This document shows, piece after piece, positions 21,468 through 29,644 of a stretch of DNA of 64,000 bases. Position 1 is the first letter of the stretch. Every line of letters starts with the position of its first letter. The position numbers were made by a program, and so were the translations under genes. This DNA comes from Rhodanobacter sp. PCA2. GTDB lineage: Bacteria; Pseudomonadota; Gammaproteobacteria; Xanthomonadales; Rhodanobacteraceae. The notes under the pieces are model-generated. The model did no database searches. It was not told the DNA's origin and worked only from the letters and a program-made list of their open reading frames with translations. The stretch is from positions 1 to 64,000 of the forward strand of contig NZ_NJIC01000016.1 in assembly GCF_013620825.1 (NCBI RefSeq), read 5' to 3'.

Positions 21468-24371
21468 TCAGAACTTCTGGATGTAACGCACGTAGAAGTA
21501 ACGGTCGATGTCCAGCGCCGGGTCGTAGTACGAGGCGCTGCTGTTGGTCACCGTGTAGGTGATCGGGCGCTTCTTGTTGAACACGTTGTTCACGCCGACC
21601 TGGACGTTGGCGTTCCACGGGGTGTCGTAGCGGAACTGCACGTCGTGGAACACGATCGCACCCTTGCGGTTGGCACCGGTGCCCCAGTTCTTGCCCTCGT
21701 AGTTCGGCTGGTTGCACTCGACGTCCGCTTCCCAGCATTGGTCGCGGAACGCGCCGTAGTAGCGCAGGCCCCAGGATGCGCCGAAGTCGCCCATCGACCA
21801 GTCCACGCCCGCGTTGATGCGCCAGCGCGGCAGGCTCCAGGTGCCGGCATAGCCCACGACGTCGGCGTCAGACGAGCTCTGGGTGTTGTAGGCGCTCAGG
21901 TAGTTCGCATCGAAGTTGACGCCGAACTTGCCATAGCCGAACTCCGGCAGGCGGTAGTGCGCGCCGAAGTCCCAGCCTTCCGTGGACAGCATGCCGGTGT
22001 TGATGTTGCCGCGGTTCAGGCCAACCACCTGGCCCGTGCCCGGGTCGCGACCGAACTGGCTGCAGAAGGTGGTGGAATTCGCCAGGTAGCACTGGTTGAG
22101 CACGTAGTTGGCGCTGATGGACGTGATCACGTTGGTGATCTTGATGTTGTACCAGTCGGCGTTCAGGTCCAGCCCCGGCACCCACTGCGGGCTGTACACG
22201 ATGCCCGCGGTCTTGCTGACGCTCTTTTCCGGGGTCAGGTCAGCATTGCCCACGCCCGAGTTGAACGCCGTGGTGCCCTGCTGGTCGCGCGCGGTGACCG
22301 GCAGGCCGGTCGTGCCGATCTGGCGGAAGTTCGCGGGCAGGCCCTGGGCCGCGCACTTCGCGGCCACGCCGGCATCGGTCGCTGCCGCACCGAAGCGCGT
22401 GTCGCACGGGTCGGTGTAGTAGTCGAACGTCTGCGAGCCGCCGCCGGAAACGTCGTCCAGGGTCGGGGCGCGGAAACCTTCCGCATAGGTGCCGCGAACC
22501 AGCAGGTCGCTGATCGGCTTCCACTGGAAGCTGTACTTGTTGTTGGTGGTGCTGCCGAAGTTGCTGTAGTGCGAATAACGGCTGGCGACGTCGATCGACA
22601 GCAGCTTCGCGCCCGGCAGGTCCTTCAACAGGGGAACGTTGAGCTCCACGTACCCTTCGTTGATGGTGTAGTTGCCGTAGGTGGCGCCGGCGGCCAGGTC
22701 GGTGGTCTTGCCGGAGCTGGCGAGCTGGTCGGGAATGGCGAAACCGCTGACCTTGCGATGCTCGTAACCTGCGGCGAAGCCGACCTCGCCCGCGGGCAGG
22801 TCGAACAGGCCACCGGTGATGTTGGCGGTGTATTCCTTGGAGATGCTCTGCAGCGTGGCCTGGCTAAGGCTGTTGATGTACTTGAGTGCTTCCGGCGTGG
22901 AGGCCGACGGGCCGCCGAGGATGTCGAACGGCACGCACGAGCTGAACGCGATCGGGTTGGCCGCGGTCCCGCACTGCACCTGGCCGGCGGAGTTCAGGAA
23001 CGAGGGGCCCAGCGCCTGCTTCAGGTTCAGCAGGTTGAGGTTGCCCGAGCCGTACTCGACCACGTCGTACTTGTTGTAATTGGTGCCGACGTCCCAGTTC
23101 CAGGTCCGGCTGCCCACCTCGAAGTAGCCTTCGAAACCGGCGTCGAAGTGGTACGACTTGACGTTGTTCTTGGTGACGCGGGGCAGTTCGGTGATGCGAC
23201 GGGCAAAGTACAGGTCCTGGCCGAGCGGGTTGTAGTAGCTCCCGCCGCTGAGATAGACCGGATTGGTGGCCTGGGTCAGGCTGTTCAGCGGGTAACCTGC
23301 CACCTGACGGGTATTGTCGCGCTCGGCGTACATGCCGGTCGCGCGGAACGTGACGTACTGGTTGATGTCGTAGCGACCGGTGGTGAAGATGGACTTCAGC
23401 TCGTTGGGGCCGGCCATCTGCATCTGCTGGGTGGGGTTGTACAGATCGTCGATGGTTTGCCCGGTGTGGTAGTTGGCGGGGTCGCGCGAATCCGCACCGA
23501 CGCCCACGCCGTTCCACGTACCGGTGTGGTTGATGACGTGACGGGGGCCGGTCCCGCCGCCCGTGGCATTGAGCAACTGGTAGTAGCCCCAGGGGCTGGT
23601 GCCGCTCAGGCCGTCCTCGGCGTGGTTCGGGCCGTAGGTATAGCTGGTGGCGTTGCGCTTCTTCGCCCAGACGGCGCCTTCCTTGGTGTAGTTGGCGCCG
23701 AACACCAGCGAGGCCTTGTCGTTGCCGCCGCCCAGGGTGAACGAATAGGCGTCCTTGGTGCCGTCACCCTGCTGGTTCTGGCCGTAGTAGGCCGAGGCTT
23801 CGGCGCCTTCATAGCGGTCTTTCAGGATGATGTTGACGACGCCCGCGATGGCATCGGAGCCGTAGAGCGAGGACGCGCCGTCCTTCAGGATGTCGATGCG
23901 CTCGATCAGCGCCGACGGGATCGTGGACAGGTCGGTGAAGCCGGCCAGGCTGGTGGCCCAGCGCTTGCCGTTGACCAGCACCAGGGTGCGCTGCTCGCCC
24001 AGGTTGCGGATGTTGATGTACTGGCCGCCCTGCTCGGGGTTGGAGGTGAGCACGCCCGCCTTGCTGAAGGTCTGGGAGCCGGCCACCGTGAGGTTGGCCA
24101 GGATGTCGCCGACGCTGACCAGGCCGGTCTTCTGGATGTCGGCCTGGGTCACGGTGAACACCGGCTGGGCGGTTTCCACGTCCACGCTGTGGATGCGCGA
24201 GCCGGTGACCGTCACGGCCGAAAGTTCCTTGGCCTTGGTCTGGCTCGGCGCCTGGTCGCTCTGGGCGTCCTGGGCGAAGGCGGCGACGCTGAACAGGCCG
24301 ATGCTCAGGCCCAGGCTGGCGGCCAGGGCAGTGCGGCGGAAGCGGAACAACTTGGTGTTGTGTGGATGCAT
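21468..24371 (-). CDS. TonB-dependent receptor
   Basis: 967 residues from the ATG at 24371, which is preceded by GGGGAG; the frame continues 25 codons upstream but without domain content. The signal peptide ends near FSVAAFA-QDA. A TonB-box-like KELSAVTVTGSRI follows, then a complete plug domain (about 55-165, with VLVNGKRWATS and KDGASSLYGSDAIAGVVNIILK) and a 22-strand-type barrel ending NVFNKKRPITY ... YIQKF, with the usual terminal phenylalanine. The plug signature places it with receptors for peptides, polysaccharides or other organics rather than classical siderophore receptors; the substrate is unknown. It is monocistronic with a promoter about 170 bases upstream. Confidence 0.93.
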   Translation of the reverse strand: MHPHNTKLFRFRRTALAASLGLSIGLFSVAAFAQDAQSDQAPSQTKAKELSAVTVTGSRIHSVDVETAQPVFTVTQADIQKTGLVSVGDILANLTVAGSQTFSKAGVLTSNPEQGGQYINIRNLGEQRTLVLVNGKRWATSLAGFTDLSTIPSALIERIDILKDGASSLYGSDAIAGVVNIILKDRYEGAEASAYYGQNQQGDGTKDAYSFTLGGGNDKASLVFGANYTKEGAVWAKKRNATSYTYGPNHAEDGLSGTSPWGYYQLLNATGGGTGPRHVINHTGTWNGVGVGADSRDPANYHTGQTIDDLYNPTQQMQMAGPNELKSIFTTGRYDINQYVTFRATGMYAERDNTRQVAGYPLNSLTQATNPVYLSGGSYYNPLGQDLYFARRITELPRVTKNNVKSYHFDAGFEGYFEVGSRTWNWDVGTNYNKYDVVEYGSGNLNLLNLKQALGPSFLNSAGQVQCGTAANPIAFSSCVPFDILGGPSASTPEALKYINSLSQATLQSISKEYTANITGGLFDLPAGEVGFAAGYEHRKVSGFAIPDQLASSGKTTDLAAGATYGNYTINEGYVELNVPLLKDLPGAKLLSIDVASRYSHYSNFGSTTNNKYSFQWKPISDLLVRGTYAEGFRAPTLDDVSGGGSQTFDYYTDPCDTRFGAAATDAGVAAKCAAQGLPANFRQIGTTGLPVTARDQQGTTAFNSGVGNADLTPEKSVSKTAGIVYSPQWVPGLDLNADWYNIKITNVITSISANYVLNQCYLANSTTFCSQFGRDPGTGQVVGLNRGNINTGMLSTEGWDFGAHYRLPEFGYGKFGVNFDANYLSAYNTQSSSDADVVGYAGTWSLPRWRINAGVDWSMGDFGASWGLRYYGAFRDQCWEADVECNQPNYEGKNWGTGANRKGAIVFHDVQFRYDTPWNANVQVGVNNVFNKKRPITYTVTNSSASYYDPALDIDRYFYVRYIQKF

Positions 24372-24545
24372 GATTCGTAACTCCCCGTTCTCGATGTGGA
24401 CCAGATCGCTCCGGGCCGGTTGAAACAAGGCCTTGGCGCAATGCACGTCGCCGGGCCGCTTCCTCGCGGCAGCCAGGGGGTACCCGGCTGCCCGATTCCC
24501 GCGATCAGGCCTTGGTTATTGCTGAGCGATGTGTGAGGTTTTACG

Positions 24546-24574
24546 AACGTAGCGTAAGAATTACCGTACGTCAA
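24546..24574 (-). promoter_or_regulatory. Sigma-70-type promoter of the TonB receptor gene, long leader
   Basis: On the minus strand TTGACG (rc of 24569-24574), a 17-base spacer and TACGTT (rc of 24546-24551) form a good promoter. The predicted leader before the ATG at 24371 is about 170 bases, enough for post-transcriptional control. The surrounding bases are AT-rich compared with the genes. Confidence 0.65.
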
Positions 24575-24680
24575 CGTTTTTATAACATGCCACAGATGAA
24601 AGTTTTTCTTTCTTATCATGGACATCGCGCTTCAAGATCGAGAAACTTGCGAAGTATCCGTAAGCTATGGCGACACAGAT

Positions 24681-24711
24681 AAAAGGCCCCGACCTGGGGT
24701 CGGGGCCTTTT
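24681..24711. terminator. Bidirectional terminator after the RND pump operon
   Basis: AAAAGGCCCCGACC pairs with GGTCGGGGCCTTTT around a 3-base loop, giving T-runs in both directions. It ends the minus-strand RND operon. Confidence 0.88.
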
Positions 24712-24765
24712 GTGTGTCGCTTGAGGAGCGGCTATGAGCTCTGCTTCGCTCCCATCCCGGGCCGG

Positions 24766-27700
24766 CTAGGGCCTGGGATTGGAGTCGAACGGCTGCATGC
24801 CCGTGCCGGTGGCCGGATGGGCCTTGCCGTCGCCGTCCAGCTTGTCGCCCAGCAGGCGCCGCACCACGATGTAGAACACCGGGATCAGCAGCACGCCGAG
24901 GAAGGTGGCGAACAGCATGCCGCCGATCACGCCGGTGCCGATGCCGTGGCGTGAATTCGCGCCCGCGCCGGTGGAGACGAACAGCGGGAACACGCCCAGG
25001 ATGAAGGCCAGCGAGGTCATCAGGATGGGGCGCAGTCGCAGGCGGGCCGCGTCGATGGTGGCCTCGCGCAGCGTGCGCCCGGCCTGCTGCTCGGCCACCG
25101 CGAATTCCACGATCAGGATCGCGTTCTTCGCGGCCAGGCCGATCACCGTGACCAGGCCGATCTTGAAGAAGATGTCGTCGGGCAGCCCGCGCAGCATGGT
25201 GAACACCACCACACCCAGCAGGCCCAGCGGCACCACCAGCAACACCGACACCGGGATCGACCAGCTCTCGTACAGCGCGGCCAGCGCCAGGAACACGATG
25301 AAGATGGACAGCACCATCAGCAGCGTGGCGGCGTTGCCGGAGAGGATTTCCTGGTAGGACTGGCCGGTCCAGTCGTAGCCGTAGCCCTTGGGCAGATCGT
25401 TGGTGACGATCTTCTGCATCTCGTTCATCGCCTCGCCCGAGGCGCGGCCCGGGGCCGGCGAGCCCACGATTTCCACCGCGGAGTAGCCGTTGTAGCGGGT
25501 CAGCGCGGGCGAACCCATGGCCCACTTCGGGTGCACCACGTTGGAGAGCGGGATCATCGCCGACGTGCCGTCGCCGTTCTTCTGCGTGCTGCTGGGCGAG
25601 AAGAAATGCTGCAGCGCGCTGGGACCCATGCGGTAGGGCGCATCGGCCTGCATGATCACGCGCTTCACGCGGCCGCCGTAGGTGAAGTCGTTCACGTACA
25701 CCGGCGCCAGCATCAGGCTGACCGCGTTGTACACGTCGCTGACCGACAGGCCCATGGACTGCGCCTGCACGCGATCCACGTCCAGGTTCAGCTGCGGCGA
25801 ATCCTCCAGCGAGTTCGGGCGCACGCCGGTGAGCACCGGGTCCTGGCTGGCCTTGCCGAGCAGCATGTTGCGCGCCTGGGTAAGCGCGTCGCGGCCCAGG
25901 CCGGCGCGATCCTGCAGGTACATGTCGAAGCCGCCGAACTGGCCCAGGCCCTGCACGGTGGGGATGTTCGCCACGAAGATGCGCGCATCGTGGATCTGGA
26001 ACAGCTGCATGTTCGCGCGCTGGATGAACTCCATGGCGGTGACGTCGCGCTTGGCCCAGTCCTTCAGCTTGATGAAGGCCATGCCGGCATTCTCGCCGGA
26101 GCCGATGAAGCTGAAGCCGGTCACCTGCAGCACGCCTTCCACCGCCGGGTCCTTGCCCAGGATGGTGCGCATCTGCGCCATCACCTCGTTCGTGCGCTGC
26201 TTGGTGGCGCCCGGCGGCAACTGGATGACGGACAGTGCGTAGCCCTGGTCCTCCTCGGGCAGGAAGCTGCCGGGCAGGCGGGTGTAGAGGAAGCCGGCGA
26301 GGATCGCCACCAGCACGAACACCATCATCCAGCGCGGCGCATGCTTCACCGCGCTGCCGACGTGGCCGGTATAGGTCTTCGTGGTCCACTCGAAGAAGTC
26401 GTTGAACTTGCGGAAGACGATGTTCTTCTTCTTGTGGTGCTCCGGCTGCAGGAAGCTGGCGCACAGCGCCGGCGTGAACGACAGCGCGAGGAAGGCCGAG
26501 AACAGCATCGACACCGCGATCGTCAGCGCGAACTGCTTGTAGATGATGCCCGAGGCGCCCGGCTGCAGCGCCGAGGGTACGAACACCGCCGCCAGCACCA
26601 CGGTGATCGCCACCACCGCGCCGGTGATCTGGCCCATCGCCTTGCGCGTGGCCTCCTTCGGCGGGAGGTTCTCCTCGGTCATGATGCGTTCGACGTTCTC
26701 GATCACCACGATCGCGTCGTCCACCACGATGCCGATGGCCAGCACCATGCCGAACAGGGTGAGCTGGTTGATCGTGAAGCCCAGTACCAGCATGCCCAGG
26801 AAGGTGCCGAGCAGGGCGACCGGGATCACCAGGGTGGGGATGACGGTGGCGCGGAAGTTCTGCAGGAACAGCAGCATCACCAGGAACACCAGGACGATCG
26901 CCTCGATCAGCGTCTGCACCACCTCGTTGATGGAGATGTGCACGAACGTGGTGCTGTCGTACGGGCTGAACCAGCTGACGCCGGGCGGGAAGCTGGGAGC
27001 GAGTTCGTCCATCTTCGCGCGCACCGCGGTGGACACGTCCAGCGCGTTCGCGCCGGGCAGCAGCATGATCGCGAACGCGCCGATCGGCTTGCCGTCCCAC
27101 ATGGTGTCGAAACCGTAGTTGCCGGGGCCGAAGCTGATCCTCGCCACGTCGCCCAGCTTGACGGTGGTGCCGTCCGGGTTCGCGCGCAGGATGATGTTCG
27201 CGAACTGCTCCGGCGTGGTGAAGCGGCCCTCGGTGGACACCGTGGCGGTGAGGCCCTGGCCCGGAATCGCCGGATCGGCGCCCAGCGAGCCGGCGGCAAA
27301 TTGCACGTTCTGCCCCTGGATGGCGGCCATCACCTGGGTCGCCGACAGGTTGTAGCCCTGCAGCTTGTCCGGGTTCAGCCAGATGCGCATCGCGTATTCG
27401 GCGCCGAACTGCTGGGTGCTGCCCACGCCGGGCACGCGCGAGATCTGGTCCAGCACCTGCGAGCCGACGATGTCGTTGAGGCGGTCGCGGTCGATGTTCG
27501 GGTTGTCCGACCTCAGCGCGATCACCATCAGGAAGCCGGCGTTGGCCTTCGCCACCACCACGCCCTGCTGGGTCACTTCGCTGGGCAGGCGCGGCGTGGC
27601 CAGCGCCACCTTGTTCTGCACCTGCACCTGGGCGATGTCCGGGTCGGTGCCCGTCTCGAAGGTCAGCGTGATCTGCGCGCGGCCGTTGGCGCTCGAGGAC

Positions 27701-27939
27701 GAGCTGAAGTACAGCAGGTGGTCGATGCCGGTGAGCTGCTGCTCGATCACCTGGGTGACGGTCTTCTCGGTGGTGTCCGCGCTGGCGCCGGGGTAGGTGG
27801 CGCTCACGGTGACCTGCGGCGGCGCGATGTTCGGATACGACTCCACGCCCAGGTTGAGGATCGCGAGGATGCCGCCCAGCGAGATCAGGATGGCCACCAC
27901 CCACGCGAAGATCGGGCGGTCAATGAAGAAACTCGGCAT
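24766..27939 (-). CDS. RND multidrug efflux transporter, inner-membrane pump (HAE1 type)
   Basis: This 1057-residue protein is an AcrB/MexB/SmeE-like proton-driven pump. It starts MPSFFIDRPIFAWVVAILI, the usual first membrane helix of the family, and has twelve membrane segments with two large periplasmic loops. The charged proton-relay helix 4 is visible as GIVVDDAIVVIENVERIM, with the conserved Asp pair. The tail has QPFDSNPRP. It exports drugs, dyes or detergents from the periplasm and inner leaflet in a tripartite complex. It lies 12 bases after the membrane-fusion gene. No outer-membrane channel gene and no TetR regulator are adjacent, so the channel must be encoded elsewhere. Confidence 0.95.
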   Translation of the reverse strand: MPSFFIDRPIFAWVVAILISLGGILAILNLGVESYPNIAPPQVTVSATYPGASADTTEKTVTQVIEQQLTGIDHLLYFSSSSSANGRAQITLTFETGTDPDIAQVQVQNKVALATPRLPSEVTQQGVVVAKANAGFLMVIALRSDNPNIDRDRLNDIVGSQVLDQISRVPGVGSTQQFGAEYAMRIWLNPDKLQGYNLSATQVMAAIQGQNVQFAAGSLGADPAIPGQGLTATVSTEGRFTTPEQFANIILRANPDGTTVKLGDVARISFGPGNYGFDTMWDGKPIGAFAIMLLPGANALDVSTAVRAKMDELAPSFPPGVSWFSPYDSTTFVHISINEVVQTLIEAIVLVFLVMLLFLQNFRATVIPTLVIPVALLGTFLGMLVLGFTINQLTLFGMVLAIGIVVDDAIVVIENVERIMTEENLPPKEATRKAMGQITGAVVAITVVLAAVFVPSALQPGASGIIYKQFALTIAVSMLFSAFLALSFTPALCASFLQPEHHKKKNIVFRKFNDFFEWTTKTYTGHVGSAVKHAPRWMMVFVLVAILAGFLYTRLPGSFLPEEDQGYALSVIQLPPGATKQRTNEVMAQMRTILGKDPAVEGVLQVTGFSFIGSGENAGMAFIKLKDWAKRDVTAMEFIQRANMQLFQIHDARIFVANIPTVQGLGQFGGFDMYLQDRAGLGRDALTQARNMLLGKASQDPVLTGVRPNSLEDSPQLNLDVDRVQAQSMGLSVSDVYNAVSLMLAPVYVNDFTYGGRVKRVIMQADAPYRMGPSALQHFFSPSSTQKNGDGTSAMIPLSNVVHPKWAMGSPALTRYNGYSAVEIVGSPAPGRASGEAMNEMQKIVTNDLPKGYGYDWTGQSYQEILSGNAATLLMVLSIFIVFLALAALYESWSIPVSVLLVVPLGLLGVVVFTMLRGLPDDIFFKIGLVTVIGLAAKNAILIVEFAVAEQQAGRTLREATIDAARLRLRPILMTSLAFILGVFPLFVSTGAGANSRHGIGTGVIGGMLFATFLGVLLIPVFYIVVRRLLGDKLDGDGKAHPATGTGMQPFDSNPRP

Positions 27940-27951
27940 GATCGGACTCCG

Positions 27952-29133
27952 TTACTTGCCGCTGGCCGGCTTGGCGGCCGGGGCGGTGCCGCCTGCGGCG
28001 GCTTGCGGCTGCCACGGCGACGCCTTGGCGGGGCCGTCCTCATGCACGTTCTGCACGCCGGACACCACCACCTGGTCGCCGGCGGAGAGGCCGCTGGTGA
28101 TCACCCAGTTGCTGCCGCTCATGCTGGCCGCGGTGACGTCGTGGCGCTTGGTCTTGCCGTCCGCACCCACCACGAACACGTAGGCGCCCACGGTATCGCG
28201 CAGCACGCCCTGCTGCGGGATCAGGAACACCTTGTGCTGCTCGCCCAGCTTCGCCTTGAGCGTCACGTACATGCCGGGCAGCAGGCTGTGCCCGGGATTG
28301 GGGATCTGCGCGCGCAGGTTCATCGCGCCGGTGGACGGGTCCACCGTGGCCCCGGTGAAATCCAGCGTGCCCGGTTCCGCGTAGGTGCTGCCGTCGGGCA
28401 GCGTCACCTGCACGCTGGCCTGGTTCGCCCCGGCCAGGGTCACGCCGCCGCTGGTCTGCGCCTGGCGCAACTGCTCCATGTCCGCGACGCTCATGGTGAA
28501 GTTCACGTACAGCGGATCGATCTGGTCCACCGTGGTGAGCAGGGTGGCGGTGCCGTTGCCCACCAGCGCGCCCTCGGTCACCTGCTGCTGGCCGGCGCGG
28601 CCGTCGATCGGCGAAGTGACGCTGGCGTAGTCCAGGTTGATGCGGGCGGTCTGCACGTTGGCGCGCGCCGCCTGCACCGCGGCGGCGGCGGTGCGCTCGG
28701 TGGCCAGGGCGTTGTCGAGGTCGGACTTGGAGATGTAGCCCTTGGGCGCGAGGTCGCGCGAACGCTGCGCGTTGACCTTGGCGTTGGTGTAGGTGGCCTG
28801 CGCCTGCGCCTGCGCGGCCTGCGCCGCGGCGAGGGCCGCCTGCAGCGGGGCCGGGTCGATCTGGAACAGCAACTGCCCCTTCTTGACGTCGGTGCCCTCG
28901 GTGTAATTGCGCTTCAGCAGCACGCCAGCCACGCGGGCGCGCACGTCGGCGCTGCGGAAGGACGACAGGCGCCCGACCAGGTCCCGGGTCAGCGGCTCGC
29001 TCTGCGGCTGCGCGGTGACCACGCCCACCTCGGGCGGCGGCATTTGCGGTGGGCCTTGCTCCTTCTTGCCGCAGGCGGTCAGGGCCAGCAGGCCGAGGCA
29101 CAACGCAGGTGCGCGCAGGAACGGGGATTTCAT
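27952..29133 (-). CDS. RND efflux periplasmic adaptor (membrane-fusion) lipoprotein
   Basis: 393 residues from the ATG at 29133, preceded by GGAG. The N-terminus carries a lipobox (LLALTAC-GKK), so the protein should be lipid-anchored in the inner membrane. It has the AcrA/MexA layout: barrel-sandwich halves, an alanine/glutamine-rich coiled-coil hairpin (about 100-170, AALAAAQAAQAQAQATYTNA), then beta-barrel and membrane-proximal domains. It links the RND pump encoded next to an outer-membrane channel. The operon promoter probably lies over the near-palindrome at 29285-29299. Confidence 0.94.
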   Translation of the reverse strand: MKSPFLRAPALCLGLLALTACGKKEQGPPQMPPPEVGVVTAQPQSEPLTRDLVGRLSSFRSADVRARVAGVLLKRNYTEGTDVKKGQLLFQIDPAPLQAALAAAQAAQAQAQATYTNAKVNAQRSRDLAPKGYISKSDLDNALATERTAAAAVQAARANVQTARINLDYASVTSPIDGRAGQQQVTEGALVGNGTATLLTTVDQIDPLYVNFTMSVADMEQLRQAQTSGGVTLAGANQASVQVTLPDGSTYAEPGTLDFTGATVDPSTGAMNLRAQIPNPGHSLLPGMYVTLKAKLGEQHKVFLIPQQGVLRDTVGAYVFVVGADGKTKRHDVTAASMSGSNWVITSGLSAGDQVVVSGVQNVHEDGPAKASPWQPQAAAGGTAPAAKPASGK

Positions 29134-29284
29134 GGGGACTCCGGAGCGTGCTGATCGTGAAAAGGGGCTGTCGCGATGGGGTTGCAGCCTGCGCCAGAGC
29201 ATGGCGGCGCAGCCATTGCATGTCGTGTGTCAGAAGTCGGGCGCTTGCCTGCGTTCCGCGTGGGGAGTGGGCGAACGGACCGCT

Positions 29285-29299
29285 ACTATACCGTACAGT
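29285..29299 (-). promoter_or_regulatory. RND operon -10 box inside a near-palindrome (candidate repressor site)
   Basis: On the minus strand ACTGTAC and GTATAGT are inverted copies with one mismatch around a single base; TATAGT inside it fits a -10 box about 140 bases before the adaptor start. TetR-type efflux repressors often bind such sites, but no regulator gene is adjacent. Confidence 0.45.
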
Positions 29300-29644
29300 T
29301 CACAATTTAGAAGACCTTGCCGATGGATGGGTTTTGTGAGCAATCCGGCCGGCTTGCACCACGGCCAGGGGCGGGACGAGCCGACGGGCGCCACGCAGCG
29401 GCATCCGGGTACGCGGGCAGGGCACCAAGGCTTCGGCGCGGACCGCACCGATTGCATGCGATGGGGTGTTCTTCAAGCGTGACGAAAGCGTGCAGGCGCG
29501 ACGGCTGCGCACGTCACGCGAATGCATGGAACGAGGCATTTCATGACGCTATGCACAAGGCGTCGCGGTGGATTCACCCTGACGCGCAGCGTATCCTTTC
29601 GGGGCTTTGCAGCGACACTTTCGTTCCCACTACCAGTAGATGCC
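29300..29644. other. Intergenic region before the glutamate dehydrogenase gene
   Basis: No convincing gene is visible. It should contain the promoter of the glutamate dehydrogenase gene; TATCCT at about 29591 is a possible -10, without a clear -35. No strong hairpin or repeat was noticed. Confidence 0.3.
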
